A DNA stretch of 64,000 bases from a virus. Shown here in pieces: positions 17,124 through 24,772 of the stretch; within the stretch, counting starts at the first letter, position 1; each line of letters starts with the position of its first letter. The stretch lies in the IMG/VR virus record IMGVR_UViG_3300009503_000019, positions 1 to 64,000 of that record; one strand, 5' to 3'. The translations under genes were made by a program, and so were the position numbers. A model generated the notes under the pieces. It saw only the letters and a list, made by a program, of their open reading frames with translations, did not search any database and was not told the DNA's origin.

Positions 17124-17810
17124 TTATTCTTTCTCTTTTATAAGATTTTTTAATACATTAAAACATTCATTCAGGTATGGAAATAAAGTTTTTAATATCA
17201 AATTATTCAATTTTAATTTTGATTCATCCATATGTTTATGATATTCACAATTTTTATCTAAAATTATAATTTCTCTCAGAATTGATTTGTCATTAATAGT
17301 TCTGAAAAGTGCAATGAATGAGAGTTCTTGTTTTTCCTCCGAATAAGTCATTATAAATGTTGGTGGTTTAGACAATTTTTCCGGTTTATTGAAACAAAGA
17401 AATACAGGTCTTGCAAAGAATTCTCGCGCAAAACTATCTCTTTCTTCATAAGTAGGGCTGTGTGGGATAATATGATATGGAAATATTTTCATGTCTTTTT
17501 TCATATAAAATGAAAGAGAAATATCGATGTGGAACGATAGAGTATCTGAGGGCTTATCACTTTTCTTTACATTCACTGAAAAATTTTTGTAAATCCTGTA
17601 TGAATCATCTTCATATATTATTTTTGTGCATTCACACTTATGTTCGGTAATTTCCTCTAATTTACCGCATATTGCACAACCATTAATTAAGTCAGAACGA
17701 ATATTCTTAAAGAAATTATGCAATGAGATTGACAATTTTTCAATTTCTTCATCTGAAATAAATAACAATTTATTTAGATTCTTTTGATGTTCTATTATGT
17801 CTATATTCAT
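17124..17810 (-). CDS. Family A protein with Cys motif
   Basis: 228 residues starting MNIDIIEHQKNLNKLLFISD, then EEIEKLSISLHNFF, a very typical family A start. Residues 43-58 add CAICGKLEEITEHKCEC, a likely zinc-binding insertion shared in position with 27786-28397. Beta-rich centre and helical C-terminus. Promoter AATTGTTATAAA at 17892-17903. Confidence 0.7.
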   Translation of the reverse strand: MNIDIIEHQKNLNKLLFISDEEIEKLSISLHNFFKNIRSDLINGCAICGKLEEITEHKCECTKIIYEDDSYRIYKNFSVNVKKSDKPSDTLSFHIDISLSFYMKKDMKIFPYHIIPHSPTYEERDSFAREFFARPVFLCFNKPEKLSKPPTFIMTYSEEKQELSFIALFRTINDKSILREIIILDKNCEYHKHMDESKLKLNNLILKTLFPYLNECFNVLKNLIKEKE

Positions 17811-17891
17811 TGTGATTTCCTCATTTTGTTTTGTAAAATTTCCATTTCATAATTAATTTATTATAAATAACATCTTTCAGCTCTCAAAATT

Positions 17892-17903
17892 TTATAACAA
17901 TTT
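17892..17903 (-). promoter_or_regulatory. TGTTATAAA promoter for 17124-17810
   Basis: Minus-strand AATTGTTATAAA, about 80 bases before the ATG at 17810 and directly after the stop of the upstream gene. Confidence 0.5.
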
Positions 17904-17907
17904 TTTT

Positions 17908-18171
17908 TCAATTTATTGTAGCAATCCAAATATCAAATCCTTCTTTTTTGCATTTTTCTATATAATCTTTAATACAATTTTCACATATAAAAATACTATC
18001 TTCTTTCACATAATAAAAGAATTCAGTATTATTTGATAATTTATTATTACATTGAGCACATATTAGATAAGAAATATTGAATTGTTTTCCTAATTGCTCA
18101 CTGGCTTCTTTAATCTTAGTTAACCATTTATCCATCTTCTTCGTTTCTATTTTGCGAATCATTTTATTCAT
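17908..18171 (-). CDS. Small zinc-binding protein, 87 aa
   Basis: Two Cys pairs, LICAQCNNKLS and IFICENCIKDYI, separated by about 20 residues, form a treble-clef/zinc-ribbon pattern after a basic N-terminal helix. Immediately follows (3-base gap) a family A gene on the same strand. Possibly nucleic-acid or protein binding; function unknown. Confidence 0.6.
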   Translation of the reverse strand: MNKMIRKIETKKMDKWLTKIKEASEQLGKQFNISYLICAQCNNKLSNNTEFFYYVKEDSIFICENCIKDYIEKCKKEGFDIWIATIN

Positions 18172-18174
18172 TTC

Positions 18175-18849
18175 TTATATTCCCCCTATTCCTTGCCATT
18201 TTTCATCTCTATCTCTCATTTCATATTCACTACATTTTCTGAATTTTTTAATATCTGTTAAAAAATCTTCCAGGATACTTAAAAATTCTATAATTTGGTC
18301 TTTATAAATCATAGTATTTATATAATCCATTCCATAATCATCGCTGAATCTATATTCTTGAAGTGCTTCATCAATCTCTGGTGCATTTGGGAACAATCGT
18401 GGGTATTTTGAAAATAATAGAGCTAATAGATGAGTATCATCAAAGATTTTAATATTAATTCGTAATGATTTGTCGATATATCCTTCCAAATATAGAGAAG
18501 AATTTTCTACATATTTGACATCCAAAAAGGATTTATATAACTCAACTGTACTCGTATCTCTGATCCTCATAAAAATATTCTCTTTACAATGAAATCCGTT
18601 GAAACGTTGATTCGAATATATTGATATTGTCAAATAGGAATTCTCACGCTTAGAACTAACTACGTTTTTAGTTTCTCTGTGCACATATACTGTAACAAGC
18701 TGTTTATTTTCTAAAGATTCCATATTTTGTATTGTATAATTAATCTTATCTACTATAGAATCAATCTTGTTATTGATTATATTTTTTATTTCGTCCGGAG
18801 AGAATATTGCATTATCTATTATTTCTTTAATGTTTCCTTTTAACTCCAT
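18175..18849 (-). CDS. Family A protein
   Basis: 224 residues, starting MELKGNIKEIIDNAIFSPDE, then IKNIINNKIDSIV. AAGGAGAAG precedes the ATG. Middle of alternating strands (residues 45-130), Asp/Tyr-rich end. Operon leader for the zinc protein at 17908. Confidence 0.65.
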   Translation of the reverse strand: MELKGNIKEIIDNAIFSPDEIKNIINNKIDSIVDKINYTIQNMESLENKQLVTVYVHRETKNVVSSKRENSYLTISIYSNQRFNGFHCKENIFMRIRDTSTVELYKSFLDVKYVENSSLYLEGYIDKSLRINIKIFDDTHLLALLFSKYPRLFPNAPEIDEALQEYRFSDDYGMDYINTMIYKDQIIEFLSILEDFLTDIKKFRKCSEYEMRDRDEKWQGIGGI

Positions 18850-18895
18850 TTCTTCTCCTTGACTTAATCATTATAATATAATAGAATCATATTCA

Positions 18896-19117
18896 ATGGA
18901 TTTAGACAAAATAGCATATATTGCATGGTGCATAATATTCTTAATTCTTTGCTTTATTATAGCTAAAAATTTGAAAGTTCCAGAAATAGTTTTAGATATC
19001 ACTATTATGGTGGCTTTTCTTTTGATCATCAGCCTTGTTTATTTCCATTTAATTTTTTTTACATTTCTTGCAATTTCTATATTTGCTCTCCTTTATGTGC
19101 TTCGTATAAAATCTTAA
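18896..19117 (+). CDS. Small membrane protein, 73 aa
   Basis: Two to three hydrophobic spans (about 7-24, 30-50 and 50-68) and a basic C-terminus (LRIKS). Divergent from 18175-18849, sharing the intervening TATAATATAAT region. No Shine-Dalgarno. Function unknown; moderately supported by composition. Confidence 0.5.
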   Translation: MDLDKIAYIAWCIIFLILCFIIAKNLKVPEIVLDITIMVAFLLIISLVYFHLIFFTFLAISIFALLYVLRIKS

Positions 19118-19141
19118 GACAATCACTGACTTCTTAAAAAC

Positions 19142-19184
19142 ATAGGCGCCAGATTTTACCGGTTGCGTCAGGTTAAGAGATCTC
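19142..19184 (-). repeat. Bipartite 43-bp element, copy 2 (inverted)
   Basis: ATAGGCGCCAGA (19142-19153), 15 variable bases, CAGGTTAAGAGATCTC (19169-19184): both arms are identical to copy 1 at 10327-10369, in opposite orientation. Confidence 0.75.
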
Positions 19185-19292
19185 AGTGTCTAACGAGGGG
19201 GGGAAATAGAGGGTAAGATAAAAAATGCGATTTTTCCGATGATTAATTTTTAAATTTTTAACCAGACGCACGGAAATAGGTCTATTTTTAAT

Positions 19293-19312
19293 TTTCCACA
19301 GGTTTTCCACAG
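19293..19312 (+). repeat. Tandem TTTTCCACAG repeats
   Basis: Two adjacent copies of TTTTCCACAG, DnaA-box-like. Could bind host DnaA. Confidence 0.4.
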
Positions 19313-19345
19313 CAAAAAACGAAGCACCAACTTAATTTTTTTAAG

Positions 19346-19975
19346 TTATTTATAAATTATTCCACCTAAATTATCAACTTTTTCAATTGCAGCTTCAATA
19401 ATTTTTGAATCATTTATTCTCTTTAAAACGATATATTTGTATATTGGATCTAATTTATTTGCAAAATTAATTCTATATTTATCTTTTGAGAATTTGATTG
19501 TTAAAATTCTATTATAATTATCTATTTCATAAGACACATAAGCTATATGCTGTGGAATATTAAAATAAATTCTTATTCTCATTAAATCAGGGTTGTTGAT
19601 ATTGATAATGCATTTATAACCTTTAATATAATCAATTTCAAATAATGATAATTCTCCATTTATATATTTTGGACAATATATTGTATCTTTATCTTCAATG
19701 CTTTTGTTAATCTCTGTGGTAATATCGCAATAAAGCTTATAAATATCCTTATTGAAATGGATATTGAATAATACTTTATAATTAGATGTGTAACCTTTTA
19801 TGAATCGTATATTTCGTTTCGCCAAGAATTGCATAAATTCTTCTGAATAAAAATTATCTTTATAATATTTCATACATTTTTCTTTTAATTTTTTACAACT
19901 TTCTACAAATATTCCTTTCTCTTTAGTTTCAGATTCAAAAATCAATTTATTTAACTCTGCTTGCAATTTCAGCAT
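19346..19975 (-). CDS. Family A protein
   Basis: 209 residues starting MLKLQAELNKLIFESETKEK, then a long charged helix to residue 45. Contains strands KVLFNIHF and MRIRIYFNIP in the middle. Upstream minus-strand motif CTTTTGTTAAAA (20009-20020) resembles the accessory promoter. Confidence 0.7.
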   Translation of the reverse strand: MLKLQAELNKLIFESETKEKGIFVESCKKLKEKCMKYYKDNFYSEEFMQFLAKRNIRFIKGYTSNYKVLFNIHFNKDIYKLYCDITTEINKSIEDKDTIYCPKYINGELSLFEIDYIKGYKCIININNPDLMRIRIYFNIPQHIAYVSYEIDNYNRILTIKFSKDKYRINFANKLDPIYKYIVLKRINDSKIIEAAIEKVDNLGGIIYK

Positions 19976-20017
19976 TAGACTATCTCCTATTAAAGTTTTT
20001 TTTTAATCTTTTAACAA

Positions 20018-20063
20018 AAGATAAATGATAGAATCAGGGAAAGATAAATGATAAACTCAGGGA
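20018..20063. repeat. 23-bp tandem repeat
   Basis: Two adjacent 23-bp units, AAGATAAATGAT followed by AGAATCAGGGA or AAACTCAGGGA, spanning the stop codon of 20034-20759. One copy is translated as the last residues (SLSFIFP), the other lies beyond the stop. Confidence 0.65.
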
Positions 20064-20759
20064 TCGATGATTGATTTTATTATAAAATTTTTCGATTAAG
20101 CTAGACAGTTTATTGTAAATAATGTTATTGAATAAGAAATATGCAATTTTCTTTTCATAGGCGTATGTCTTCTTTTCAATAAGATTCAATTTATTTATAT
20201 TTTTTATGATTTTTATATAAAACTTATCGGATGTATAGCTCCGGTGTAATTGGGGTACTTCGCAAAGTGTAACTGCATATTTATAATATAGCATTGCACT
20301 TCTTGCGTCCATCATTAAGGAAATTACTGGTAGATAATTGAAAAATGTATTATGTGCAGTTTCATTTTCTTTTAATGAAAAATTAATTTCTTCATAAGGA
20401 ACTTGCAGAATTAACATAAATTTGTGAAATGTCCATTTGTGAGCAAGAGTTAACATATCGTAAGCAATTGAGTATCTTCCGATACGAAATATATCATCAA
20501 TCATCGGAAATTTTTTATTATTATTGTGATAAGAAACATCATAAATGAAGAGCAGAATTGCATTATTCATTTTCCATGGACTTACTGCACTGGTTAATGG
20601 AATTTTTGAATTTTCAATATAATTTTCTAAATAATCTTTTATTTTTTGTAATTGTGTTAAGAGTTGATGAAATTTATTTATGAAATGCTTTCTTTCAATC
20701 TGTAATTTTATGTTGTAAATGGAATGGTCAATTACTTCTTTTACACAAACTCTATTCAT
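20034..20759 (-). CDS. Family A-like protein
   Basis: 241 residues from the ATG at 20759, which has AAAGGAGGTGTAATT upstream. N-terminus MNRVCVKEVIDHSIYNIKLQ resembles family A at lower similarity. Predominantly helical. The C-terminus has been altered by a 23-bp duplication. Promoter TTTTGTTATAAA at 20792-20803. Confidence 0.6.
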   Translation of the reverse strand: MNRVCVKEVIDHSIYNIKLQIERKHFINKFHQLLTQLQKIKDYLENYIENSKIPLTSAVSPWKMNNAILLFIYDVSYHNNNKKFPMIDDIFRIGRYSIAYDMLTLAHKWTFHKFMLILQVPYEEINFSLKENETAHNTFFNYLPVISLMMDARSAMLYYKYAVTLCEVPQLHRSYTSDKFYIKIIKNINKLNLIEKKTYAYEKKIAYFLFNNIIYNKLSSLIEKFYNKINHRSLSLSFIFP

Positions 20760-20791
20760 AATTACACCTCCTTTTTTCAAATAGTTAATTA

Positions 20792-20803
20792 TTTATAACA
20801 AAA
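20792..20803 (-). promoter_or_regulatory. TTTTGTTATAAA promoter for 20034-20759
   Basis: Minus-strand extended -10 motif, about 35 bases before the start codon. Confidence 0.55.
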
Positions 20804-20826
20804 ATGAAAAAAAATTATTTTTTCAA

Positions 20827-21030
20827 TTAATCTTTTTCAACATAGATACAAATACAGGATGCGTTGTCAGATAAAGCTAAAGTCTTAACATCTACTATTC
20901 TTTCTTTTGGACCAACTTGTGCTAAAGCATTTTTCAGTTTTTCTTCAACTGCTTCTGGTAAAGAAGATTTAGAGTTGTAGACTTCACTGACGATCACACG
21001 ATATTGTGGTAGATTACATTTTTTTACCAT
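20827..21030 (-). CDS. Small hypothetical protein, 67 aa
   Basis: Start at the ATG at 21030, 4-7 bases after AAGGAGGTGAG; a GTG nine bases upstream lies inside the Shine-Dalgarno and is unlikely to be used. Starts MVKKCNLPQYRVIVSEVY. The layout (strand, helix EAVEEKLKNALAQ, two strands ending CICIYVEKD) looks like a small ferredoxin-like alpha/beta fold. No family recognised. Confidence 0.6.
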   Translation of the reverse strand: MVKKCNLPQYRVIVSEVYNSKSSLPEAVEEKLKNALAQVGPKERIVDVKTLALSDNASCICIYVEKD

Positions 21031-21035
21031 TTTTC

Positions 21036-21410
21036 TCACCTCCTTTTCTTTAAAATTTTATCGAAACATTCAGGACATATCCATCTTCCTGCTTCTTTAT
21101 CGCAGAACCATCCATGTCGGTCCACATAGAATGGCAATTGTTTTGAAATAGGTTTGCCTACAAATAAATATCCTCCTCCAATATATGCATGTTTTCCACA
21201 AATATAACATGAATCATTTATCATTGTAAAACATTCGCCATCTTTCACAACCGCAATTATTTTTTGTCCTTTTACTGTCGCTTTATACCATTTTCCTTCC
21301 AAATATACACGACTACCTTTAGGTAATTTATTTACAAAAATACCAACTTCTTCAATATAATCATCAATAGCCTTTTCATCTTTTTTGTATTTAAATCTTT
21401 GTTTTTTCAT
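21036..21410 (-). CDS. Zinc-ribbon-containing hypothetical protein
   Basis: 124 residues from the ATG at 21410. Contains SCYICGKHAYIGG, a C-terminal WFCDKEAG and WICPECFDKIL, so two Cys pairs plus an extra Cys. N-terminal part is basic. In a row of small overlapping minus-strand genes (26475 to 20827). Likely a zinc-stabilised phage accessory protein. Confidence 0.6.
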   Translation of the reverse strand: MKKQRFKYKKDEKAIDDYIEEVGIFVNKLPKGSRVYLEGKWYKATVKGQKIIAVVKDGECFTMINDSCYICGKHAYIGGGYLFVGKPISKQLPFYVDRHGWFCDKEAGRWICPECFDKILKKRR

Positions 21411-21411
21411 T

Positions 21412-21645
21412 TTATTTCCCCCATCCAAGTTGTTTTGCAATTCTCACTATTTCTTCATAATCCTCTCGTGTAAGTTCAATAAGTAATTCTCCATTATTCA
21501 TTCCAATTGTATTTTTATAAACTTTTCCAAAATTTGTTTCCGGCATTGCTTCTAATATTTCTCCAGTTTCAGTGCATACAAGAAATATTCTTGGTGTATC
21601 TTCATCAGATTCAATAAATTTCTTTTTATATTCTTCGTTGGGCAT
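21412..21645 (-). CDS. Small hypothetical protein, 77 aa
   Basis: Acidic alpha/beta protein with AAGGAGGAAAAAAT upstream. Overlaps the end of the upstream gene (21626) by 20 bases. Begins MPNEEYKKKFIESDED and ends EEIVRIAKQLGWGK. No family recognised. Confidence 0.6.
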   Translation of the reverse strand: MPNEEYKKKFIESDEDTPRIFLVCTETGEILEAMPETNFGKVYKNTIGMNNGELLIELTREDYEEIVRIAKQLGWGK

Positions 21646-21928
21646 ATTTTTTCCTCCTTTTCCATCGTTCTTTCAGATATTTATCTCCAAATTTTTCTAT
21701 CAACACTTTAATAATATCAGATGGTGTCATATGCACTATTTTTCTAATATCCTCTAAAGATTTTCCTTTTTTCCACAGCTCAATAATTTTCTTATTTTTC
21801 ATTTTTTTTCTTTCAGGGTTATATCGTTTATGAAAACTCAAATGTCCCGCAATTCTACTCCTATCTTTCGGAGTTTTTATTACAATCTCTTTCTTGCATT
21901 GCGGGCAGATCCATTTGTTTTCCACCAT
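21626..21928 (-). CDS. Zinc-finger plus helix-turn-helix protein
   Basis: 100 residues. N-terminal WICPQCKKEIVI...HLSFHKRY has two Cys and two His in a zinc-finger-like arrangement (residues 8-32). It is followed by a helix-turn-helix-like segment, KKIIELWKKGKSLEDIRKI, then TPSDIIKVL, and a very basic end. Possible DNA-binding regulator of the accessory region. Overlaps the upstream gene by 68 bases in another frame. Confidence 0.6.
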   Translation of the reverse strand: MVENKWICPQCKKEIVIKTPKDRSRIAGHLSFHKRYNPERKKMKNKKIIELWKKGKSLEDIRKIVHMTPSDIIKVLIEKFGDKYLKERWKRRKKYAQRRI

Positions 21929-22352
21929 AATCCTCCTGTATCTGATATAATTGTTCAGCTAATTTTATAACTTCTTTTGTGACATATTCAATAGTTCTAT
22001 AAGTTTCATTTTCGCCAAGAATTGGATGGAATGGAATACAATCACCCGCATGTGCTGTATCAAATCCGAACCACCATAATTCTTCTTTGTCTGGCAACTC
22101 ATATCCACGAAGATATTTGTCTGAATAGGATATTCCACCATGAACATCAAGTTCCTTTATTTTTGGGTCATCAATATCTTTTCCAAATAACGGATGACCT
22201 TTTGGTACTGCAACATATCCATTCAAAAATCCTAATAACGGCATTCTAAAAATAACGCATTTCAATCCTTTATGCTCAAATATTTTAAAACTCCCCTCTT
22301 TGTTGATTTGCTTATATATTTTAACAGGAATTTTGAGTTTATATATTTTCAT
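21861..22352 (-). CDS. Conserved phage hypothetical protein (HGG/GFDTAHAGD type)
   Basis: 163 residues. Carries motifs I associate with a conserved phage protein of unknown function: NGYVAVPKGHPLFGKDID, then DVHGGISYS and WWFGFDTAHAGD. The invariant His/Asp residues suggest a metal- or nucleotide-binding site. The C-terminal helix precedes a short tail that overlaps the next gene. Role unknown. Confidence 0.6.
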   Translation of the reverse strand: MKIYKLKIPVKIYKQINKEGSFKIFEHKGLKCVIFRMPLLGFLNGYVAVPKGHPLFGKDIDDPKIKELDVHGGISYSDKYLRGYELPDKEELWWFGFDTAHAGDCIPFHPILGENETYRTIEYVTKEVIKLAEQLYQIQEDYGGKQMDLPAMQERDCNKNSER

Positions 22353-22368
22353 TTTATTCCTCCTCTAT

Positions 22369-22593
22369 TTACTCTCTATAACGCAAATTTATGAATGGAA
22401 AATAGTATTTTGCATCTTTGCTAGACAATTTGCATCCATATTTTGCTACATATTCAACAGTTTCTTGCTCTGTTTTTGAATCATCAGTAGCACCAATATA
22501 AGCCGCCCAATCAATTCCTTCAGTAATAACTGCAACAATAGCAACGGCGAAACCATTTGAATTCCAATATCTACCTTCTATTATTTTTTTCAT
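22369..22593 (-). CDS. Small hypothetical protein, 74 aa
   Basis: Begins MKKIIEGRYWNSNGFAVAIV with GGAGGGTTAAA upstream. Gly/Ala-rich centre and a KYYFPFINLRYRE tail. Not recognised; supported by ribosome binding site and operon position. Confidence 0.55.
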   Translation of the reverse strand: MKKIIEGRYWNSNGFAVAIVAVITEGIDWAAYIGATDDSKTEQETVEYVAKYGCKLSSKDAKYYFPFINLRYRE

Positions 22594-22623
22594 TTTAACC
22601 CTCCTTTGAATTTAATATTTTTT

Positions 22624-22770
22624 TTAAGAATAAGGAATTACGCAAAAAGGCGGATCACGAACAATTTTTGAAAATCTACCACAGAATGCCGCACGAGTTT
22701 CTAAATCCATCTCCTTCAAAATTCTTGGTCTTTTCCACTTTTTCTTTTTTAATTTCTTTTTATTTTTCAT
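22624..22770 (-). CDS. Small basic protein, 48 aa
   Basis: Extremely Lys-rich N-terminus (MKNKKKLKKKKWKRPRIL) followed by MDLETRAAFCGRFSKIV and a Pro-rich end. Weak ribosome binding site. Six bases downstream of the next gene's stop on the same strand. Probably nucleic-acid binding if real. Confidence 0.45.
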   Translation of the reverse strand: MKNKKKLKKKKWKRPRILKEMDLETRAAFCGRFSKIVRDPPFCVIPYS

Positions 22771-22775
22771 TTCAA

Positions 22776-22955
22776 TTACACCGTCACACTATCAACGGTT
22801 GCGCGTATTTGGAATCTTGATTCACATTTTTCGCAATAGCAATCTGCATATATCCTTCCATTTGCATATTCATAGTTATTTATGACCCAATTTTCTTCTT
22901 GACATCGTGGACATTTTATTATTCTATAATGTTGTTGTTTATTTTTCTTTGCCAT
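22776..22955 (-). CDS. Zinc-ribbon protein, 59 aa
   Basis: AAAAGGAGGCAAAA precedes the ATG. Motifs IKCPRCQEENWVI and CYCEKCESRFQI form a four-Cys zinc ribbon. Clearly similar to the neighbouring 22939-23223 product (CPNCDSRNW ... CECEDCKIVF), so the two arose by duplication. Overlaps that gene by 17 bases. Confidence 0.7.
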   Translation of the reverse strand: MAKKNKQQHYRIIKCPRCQEENWVINNYEYANGRIYADCYCEKCESRFQIRATVDSVTV

Positions 22956-23223
22956 TTTTGCCTCCTTTTATTATTTCAAATAATACTGGAATTGCACTCA
23001 CTTTGAAAACAATTTTACAATCTTCACATTCACACTCTGCAAATAACCATCCATCGCGATATGAAATATCGGAAGTAAATCTCCAATTTCTGCTATCGCA
23101 ATTTGGGCACAACATATTCCAATAACGAATTATTGAAGTATTCTCAACCGATTTTTTCAATGAAAATATTTCAAAGCATTTATCTAAAATTTTTGATTTT
23201 GGATTGGTCTTCTTTTTCATCAT
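22939..23223 (-). CDS. Zinc-ribbon protein, paralogue of 22776-22955
   Basis: 94 residues: a basic N-terminal extension (about 35 residues), then LCPNCDSRNWRF ... AECECEDCKIVFKV, the same ribbon as its neighbour. The extension KKKTNPKSKILDK may contact nucleic acid. Real judging by duplication and operon position. Confidence 0.65.
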   Translation of the reverse strand: MMKKKTNPKSKILDKCFEIFSLKKSVENTSIIRYWNMLCPNCDSRNWRFTSDISYRDGWLFAECECEDCKIVFKVSAIPVLFEIIKGGKNGKEK

Positions 23224-23485
23224 TTACTCCTTTGATGTCGTCGATAAGAGACATTGTTAATATAAATATTGCTATAATCGATATAATTAATAATATTCCA
23301 CCAATTTTCCACTTTATAAGTGTAATAATAATTAGAGATATCATTGCCCCAATTTTAAAAATTATATCAAAAATTTTGTCTTTAATAATTTTACTTTTCA
23401 AAAATCTATTTATAATAAAAATAATAAAAAATCCCAGTAAAAATAAAGCAATTACTCTGTCCATTGTTGTTAAAATTTCTTCCAT
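23180..23485 (-). CDS. Small membrane protein, 101 aa
   Basis: Three strongly hydrophobic segments (about 11-27, 43-60 and 62-80) with a charged C-terminal tail. AGGAGGAATAA upstream. Overlaps the next gene's start by 44 bases. Possible inner-membrane accessory protein. Confidence 0.55.
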   Translation of the reverse strand: MEEILTTMDRVIALFLLGFFIIFIINRFLKSKIIKDKIFDIIFKIGAMISLIIITLIKWKIGGILLIISIIAIFILTMSLIDDIKGVNDEKEDQSKIKNFR

Positions 23486-23728
23486 TTATTCCTCCTTTAC
23501 ATCAAAATATTCTTCTAACAATTGTTTCAATTCATTTTTGTATTTTCCTCCAGTTTTGATACTATCAGGAACTTCCATTGTGGAACGTGCACTTGCGAAG
23601 GTAAATGCAATTTCATCCAGTAATTGCCAGAATTCTTCTCGTCTGACTGTTAACTCTCCTGCTAAAGCACTATTAATATAAATTCTCATGTGAATATGAG
23701 TGTCAATTTGGTCTATATGAATTGTCAT
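23486..23728 (-). CDS. Small hypothetical protein, 80 aa
   Basis: Beta-hairpin-like N-terminus (THIHMRIYINSALAGELTVR) and two helices. Four-base overlap with the upstream gene (23725) indicates translational coupling. Not recognised. Confidence 0.6.
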   Translation of the reverse strand: MTIHIDQIDTHIHMRIYINSALAGELTVRREEFWQLLDEIAFTFASARSTMEVPDSIKTGGKYKNELKQLLEEYFDVKEE

Positions 23729-24018
23729 TGTGCACCTCCTTGTTTGATAATGTATACAAAAATTGTTTCAAAATTATTTAACAATTTAAATAATTTTTTC
23801 TTTCTATTTTGTATGTCATTCAATATTTTTATAAGTTTTGCAGCCTGCTTTTTCAATTTTGAATAATCCTTCTTGTCAATTAGTTTTTTATCCAGTTTTT
23901 GTTTCATATCAATTAGAATGGTTTCTACCAGAATGCTTGCATAAGTATACATATTGAGCATTTCTTCATCAAAGAGTTTTTTCAAATTTTCCATCGTTTT
24001 TTCTAAATGTTTATTCAT
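23725..24018 (-). CDS. Helical hypothetical protein, 97 aa
   Basis: Start at ATG 24018, seven bases after AAGGAGG; a TTG further upstream overlaps the Shine-Dalgarno. Almost entirely helical and Lys-rich (KKLFDEEMLNMYTYASILVE), probably a coiled coil. Promoter TTTTGTTATAAA at 24049-24060. Confidence 0.6.
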   Translation of the reverse strand: MNKHLEKTMENLKKLFDEEMLNMYTYASILVETILIDMKQKLDKKLIDKKDYSKLKKQAAKLIKILNDIQNRKKKLFKLLNNFETIFVYIIKQGGAQ

Positions 24019-24048
24019 AACGACCTCCTTCAATTTTTTTTCTATTTC

Positions 24049-24060
24049 TTTATAACAAAA
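24049..24060 (-). promoter_or_regulatory. TTTTGTTATAAA promoter for the 24018 operon
   Basis: Minus-strand extended -10 motif, about 30 bases before the start; lies just past the terminator of the preceding transcription unit. Confidence 0.55.
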
Positions 24061-24079
24061 AAAAGAAAAAAATAAAATA

Positions 24080-24103
24080 GGGGAAGGAACTTATTCCTTC
24101 CCC
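24080..24103 (-). terminator. Terminator after 24129-24656
   Basis: Perfect 10-bp stem GGGGAAGGAA / TTCCTTCCCC with a 4-base loop. On the minus strand it is followed by TATTTTATTTTTTTC, a good U-tract. It separates two minus-strand units. Confidence 0.75.
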
Positions 24104-24128
24104 GTTAATCCAGAAGGCAGCAGTAGCC

Positions 24129-24656
24129 TTATTCTAATTCTTTTTTCAACTCATCCAATGCTTCAAGTCCATCGGGGACATCTTCAAAATCTTTTTCTTC
24201 ACCATTTTCAAGTACAATTCGGATTCCTTCGGTTGGATTTCCGTAAGTTCGTCCAGTTCTTTTCCATTTATATTTCAAGACACTTCCTTTTGGAATAGTT
24301 ACCAATGCTCCATGGGAAATTCCACAATTCCCCCGTGGACTTTCATAAACACGATATTCACATATTTGTTCAACTTGAGGTTCTAATATTTTGAATGATG
24401 AACTCCCACGGTATCCACATTGAACAAAGATATTATGAGTGATATGATTTTCGGACGGCTTTAGTATAAGAGATCCTTTTTCTGTTTTTATAATCATTGC
24501 GTTCATCGGAAATTCGATTATGTCTTTTTCATCTTTTTTCTTAATGAGCTTGTGACTGACCCATAGACGAAAAGATTTTCGTCCATGGTCCTCAGAGCCG
24601 ACATCTACATAGGGAAATTTCTCCCCGGCCTCATTTTGTTTGTAGTTCACTATCAT
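24129..24656 (-). CDS. Hypothetical protein with structured leader
   Basis: 175 residues, beta-rich (KGSLILKPSENHITHNIFV) with an acidic C-terminal helix. No family recognised. It is a monocistronic unit with its own promoter (24740), a GC-rich leader hairpin (24670-24712) immediately before its Shine-Dalgarno, and its own terminator (24080). This isolated, structured arrangement suggests higher or regulated expression. Confidence 0.65.
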   Translation of the reverse strand: MIVNYKQNEAGEKFPYVDVGSEDHGRKSFRLWVSHKLIKKKDEKDIIEFPMNAMIIKTEKGSLILKPSENHITHNIFVQCGYRGSSSFKILEPQVEQICEYRVYESPRGNCGISHGALVTIPKGSVLKYKWKRTGRTYGNPTEGIRIVLENGEEKDFEDVPDGLEALDELKKELE

Positions 24657-24669
24657 TTTTACCTCCTTT

Positions 24670-24712
24670 TTCCCCCATTGCGCATGGGATTAGAACCCTT
24701 CGCGTGGGGGAA
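24670..24712 (-). promoter_or_regulatory. 5' leader hairpin of 24129-24656
   Basis: Outer stem TTCCCCCA / TGGGGGAA (8 bp) plus inner CGC/GCG and GGG/CCC pairing, ending two bases before the AAGGAGGT site on the minus strand. It may stabilise the mRNA or control access to the ribosome binding site. Confidence 0.6.
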
Positions 24713-24739
24713 ATAATTTTGTATTTTCATTACAATTAA

Positions 24740-24751
24740 TTTATAACAAAA
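24740..24751 (-). promoter_or_regulatory. TTTTGTTATAAA promoter for 24129-24656
   Basis: Minus-strand extended -10 motif; transcription would start near 24732, just before the leader hairpin. Confidence 0.55.
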
Positions 24752-24772
24752 AAATTAAAGATTTGTAATATC

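Larger units (their letters stand above)
19118..19345. other. Intergenic region with bipartite element copy 2 and DnaA-box-like repeats
   Basis: 228 bases with no gene. Holds the inverted element at 19142-19184, a run of seven G at 19195-19201, and two tandem TTTTCCACAG copies (19293-19312), each one mismatch from the DnaA-box consensus TTATNCACA. Higher G+C than its surroundings. A candidate replication origin or segregation site. Confidence 0.5.

Noticed and set aside
18859-18883. Consensus sigma-70 promoter for 18896-19117
   Set aside because: TTGACT and TATAAT are present but spaced 7 or 12 bases apart, not about 17, so the geometry does not match the ten clear promoters.
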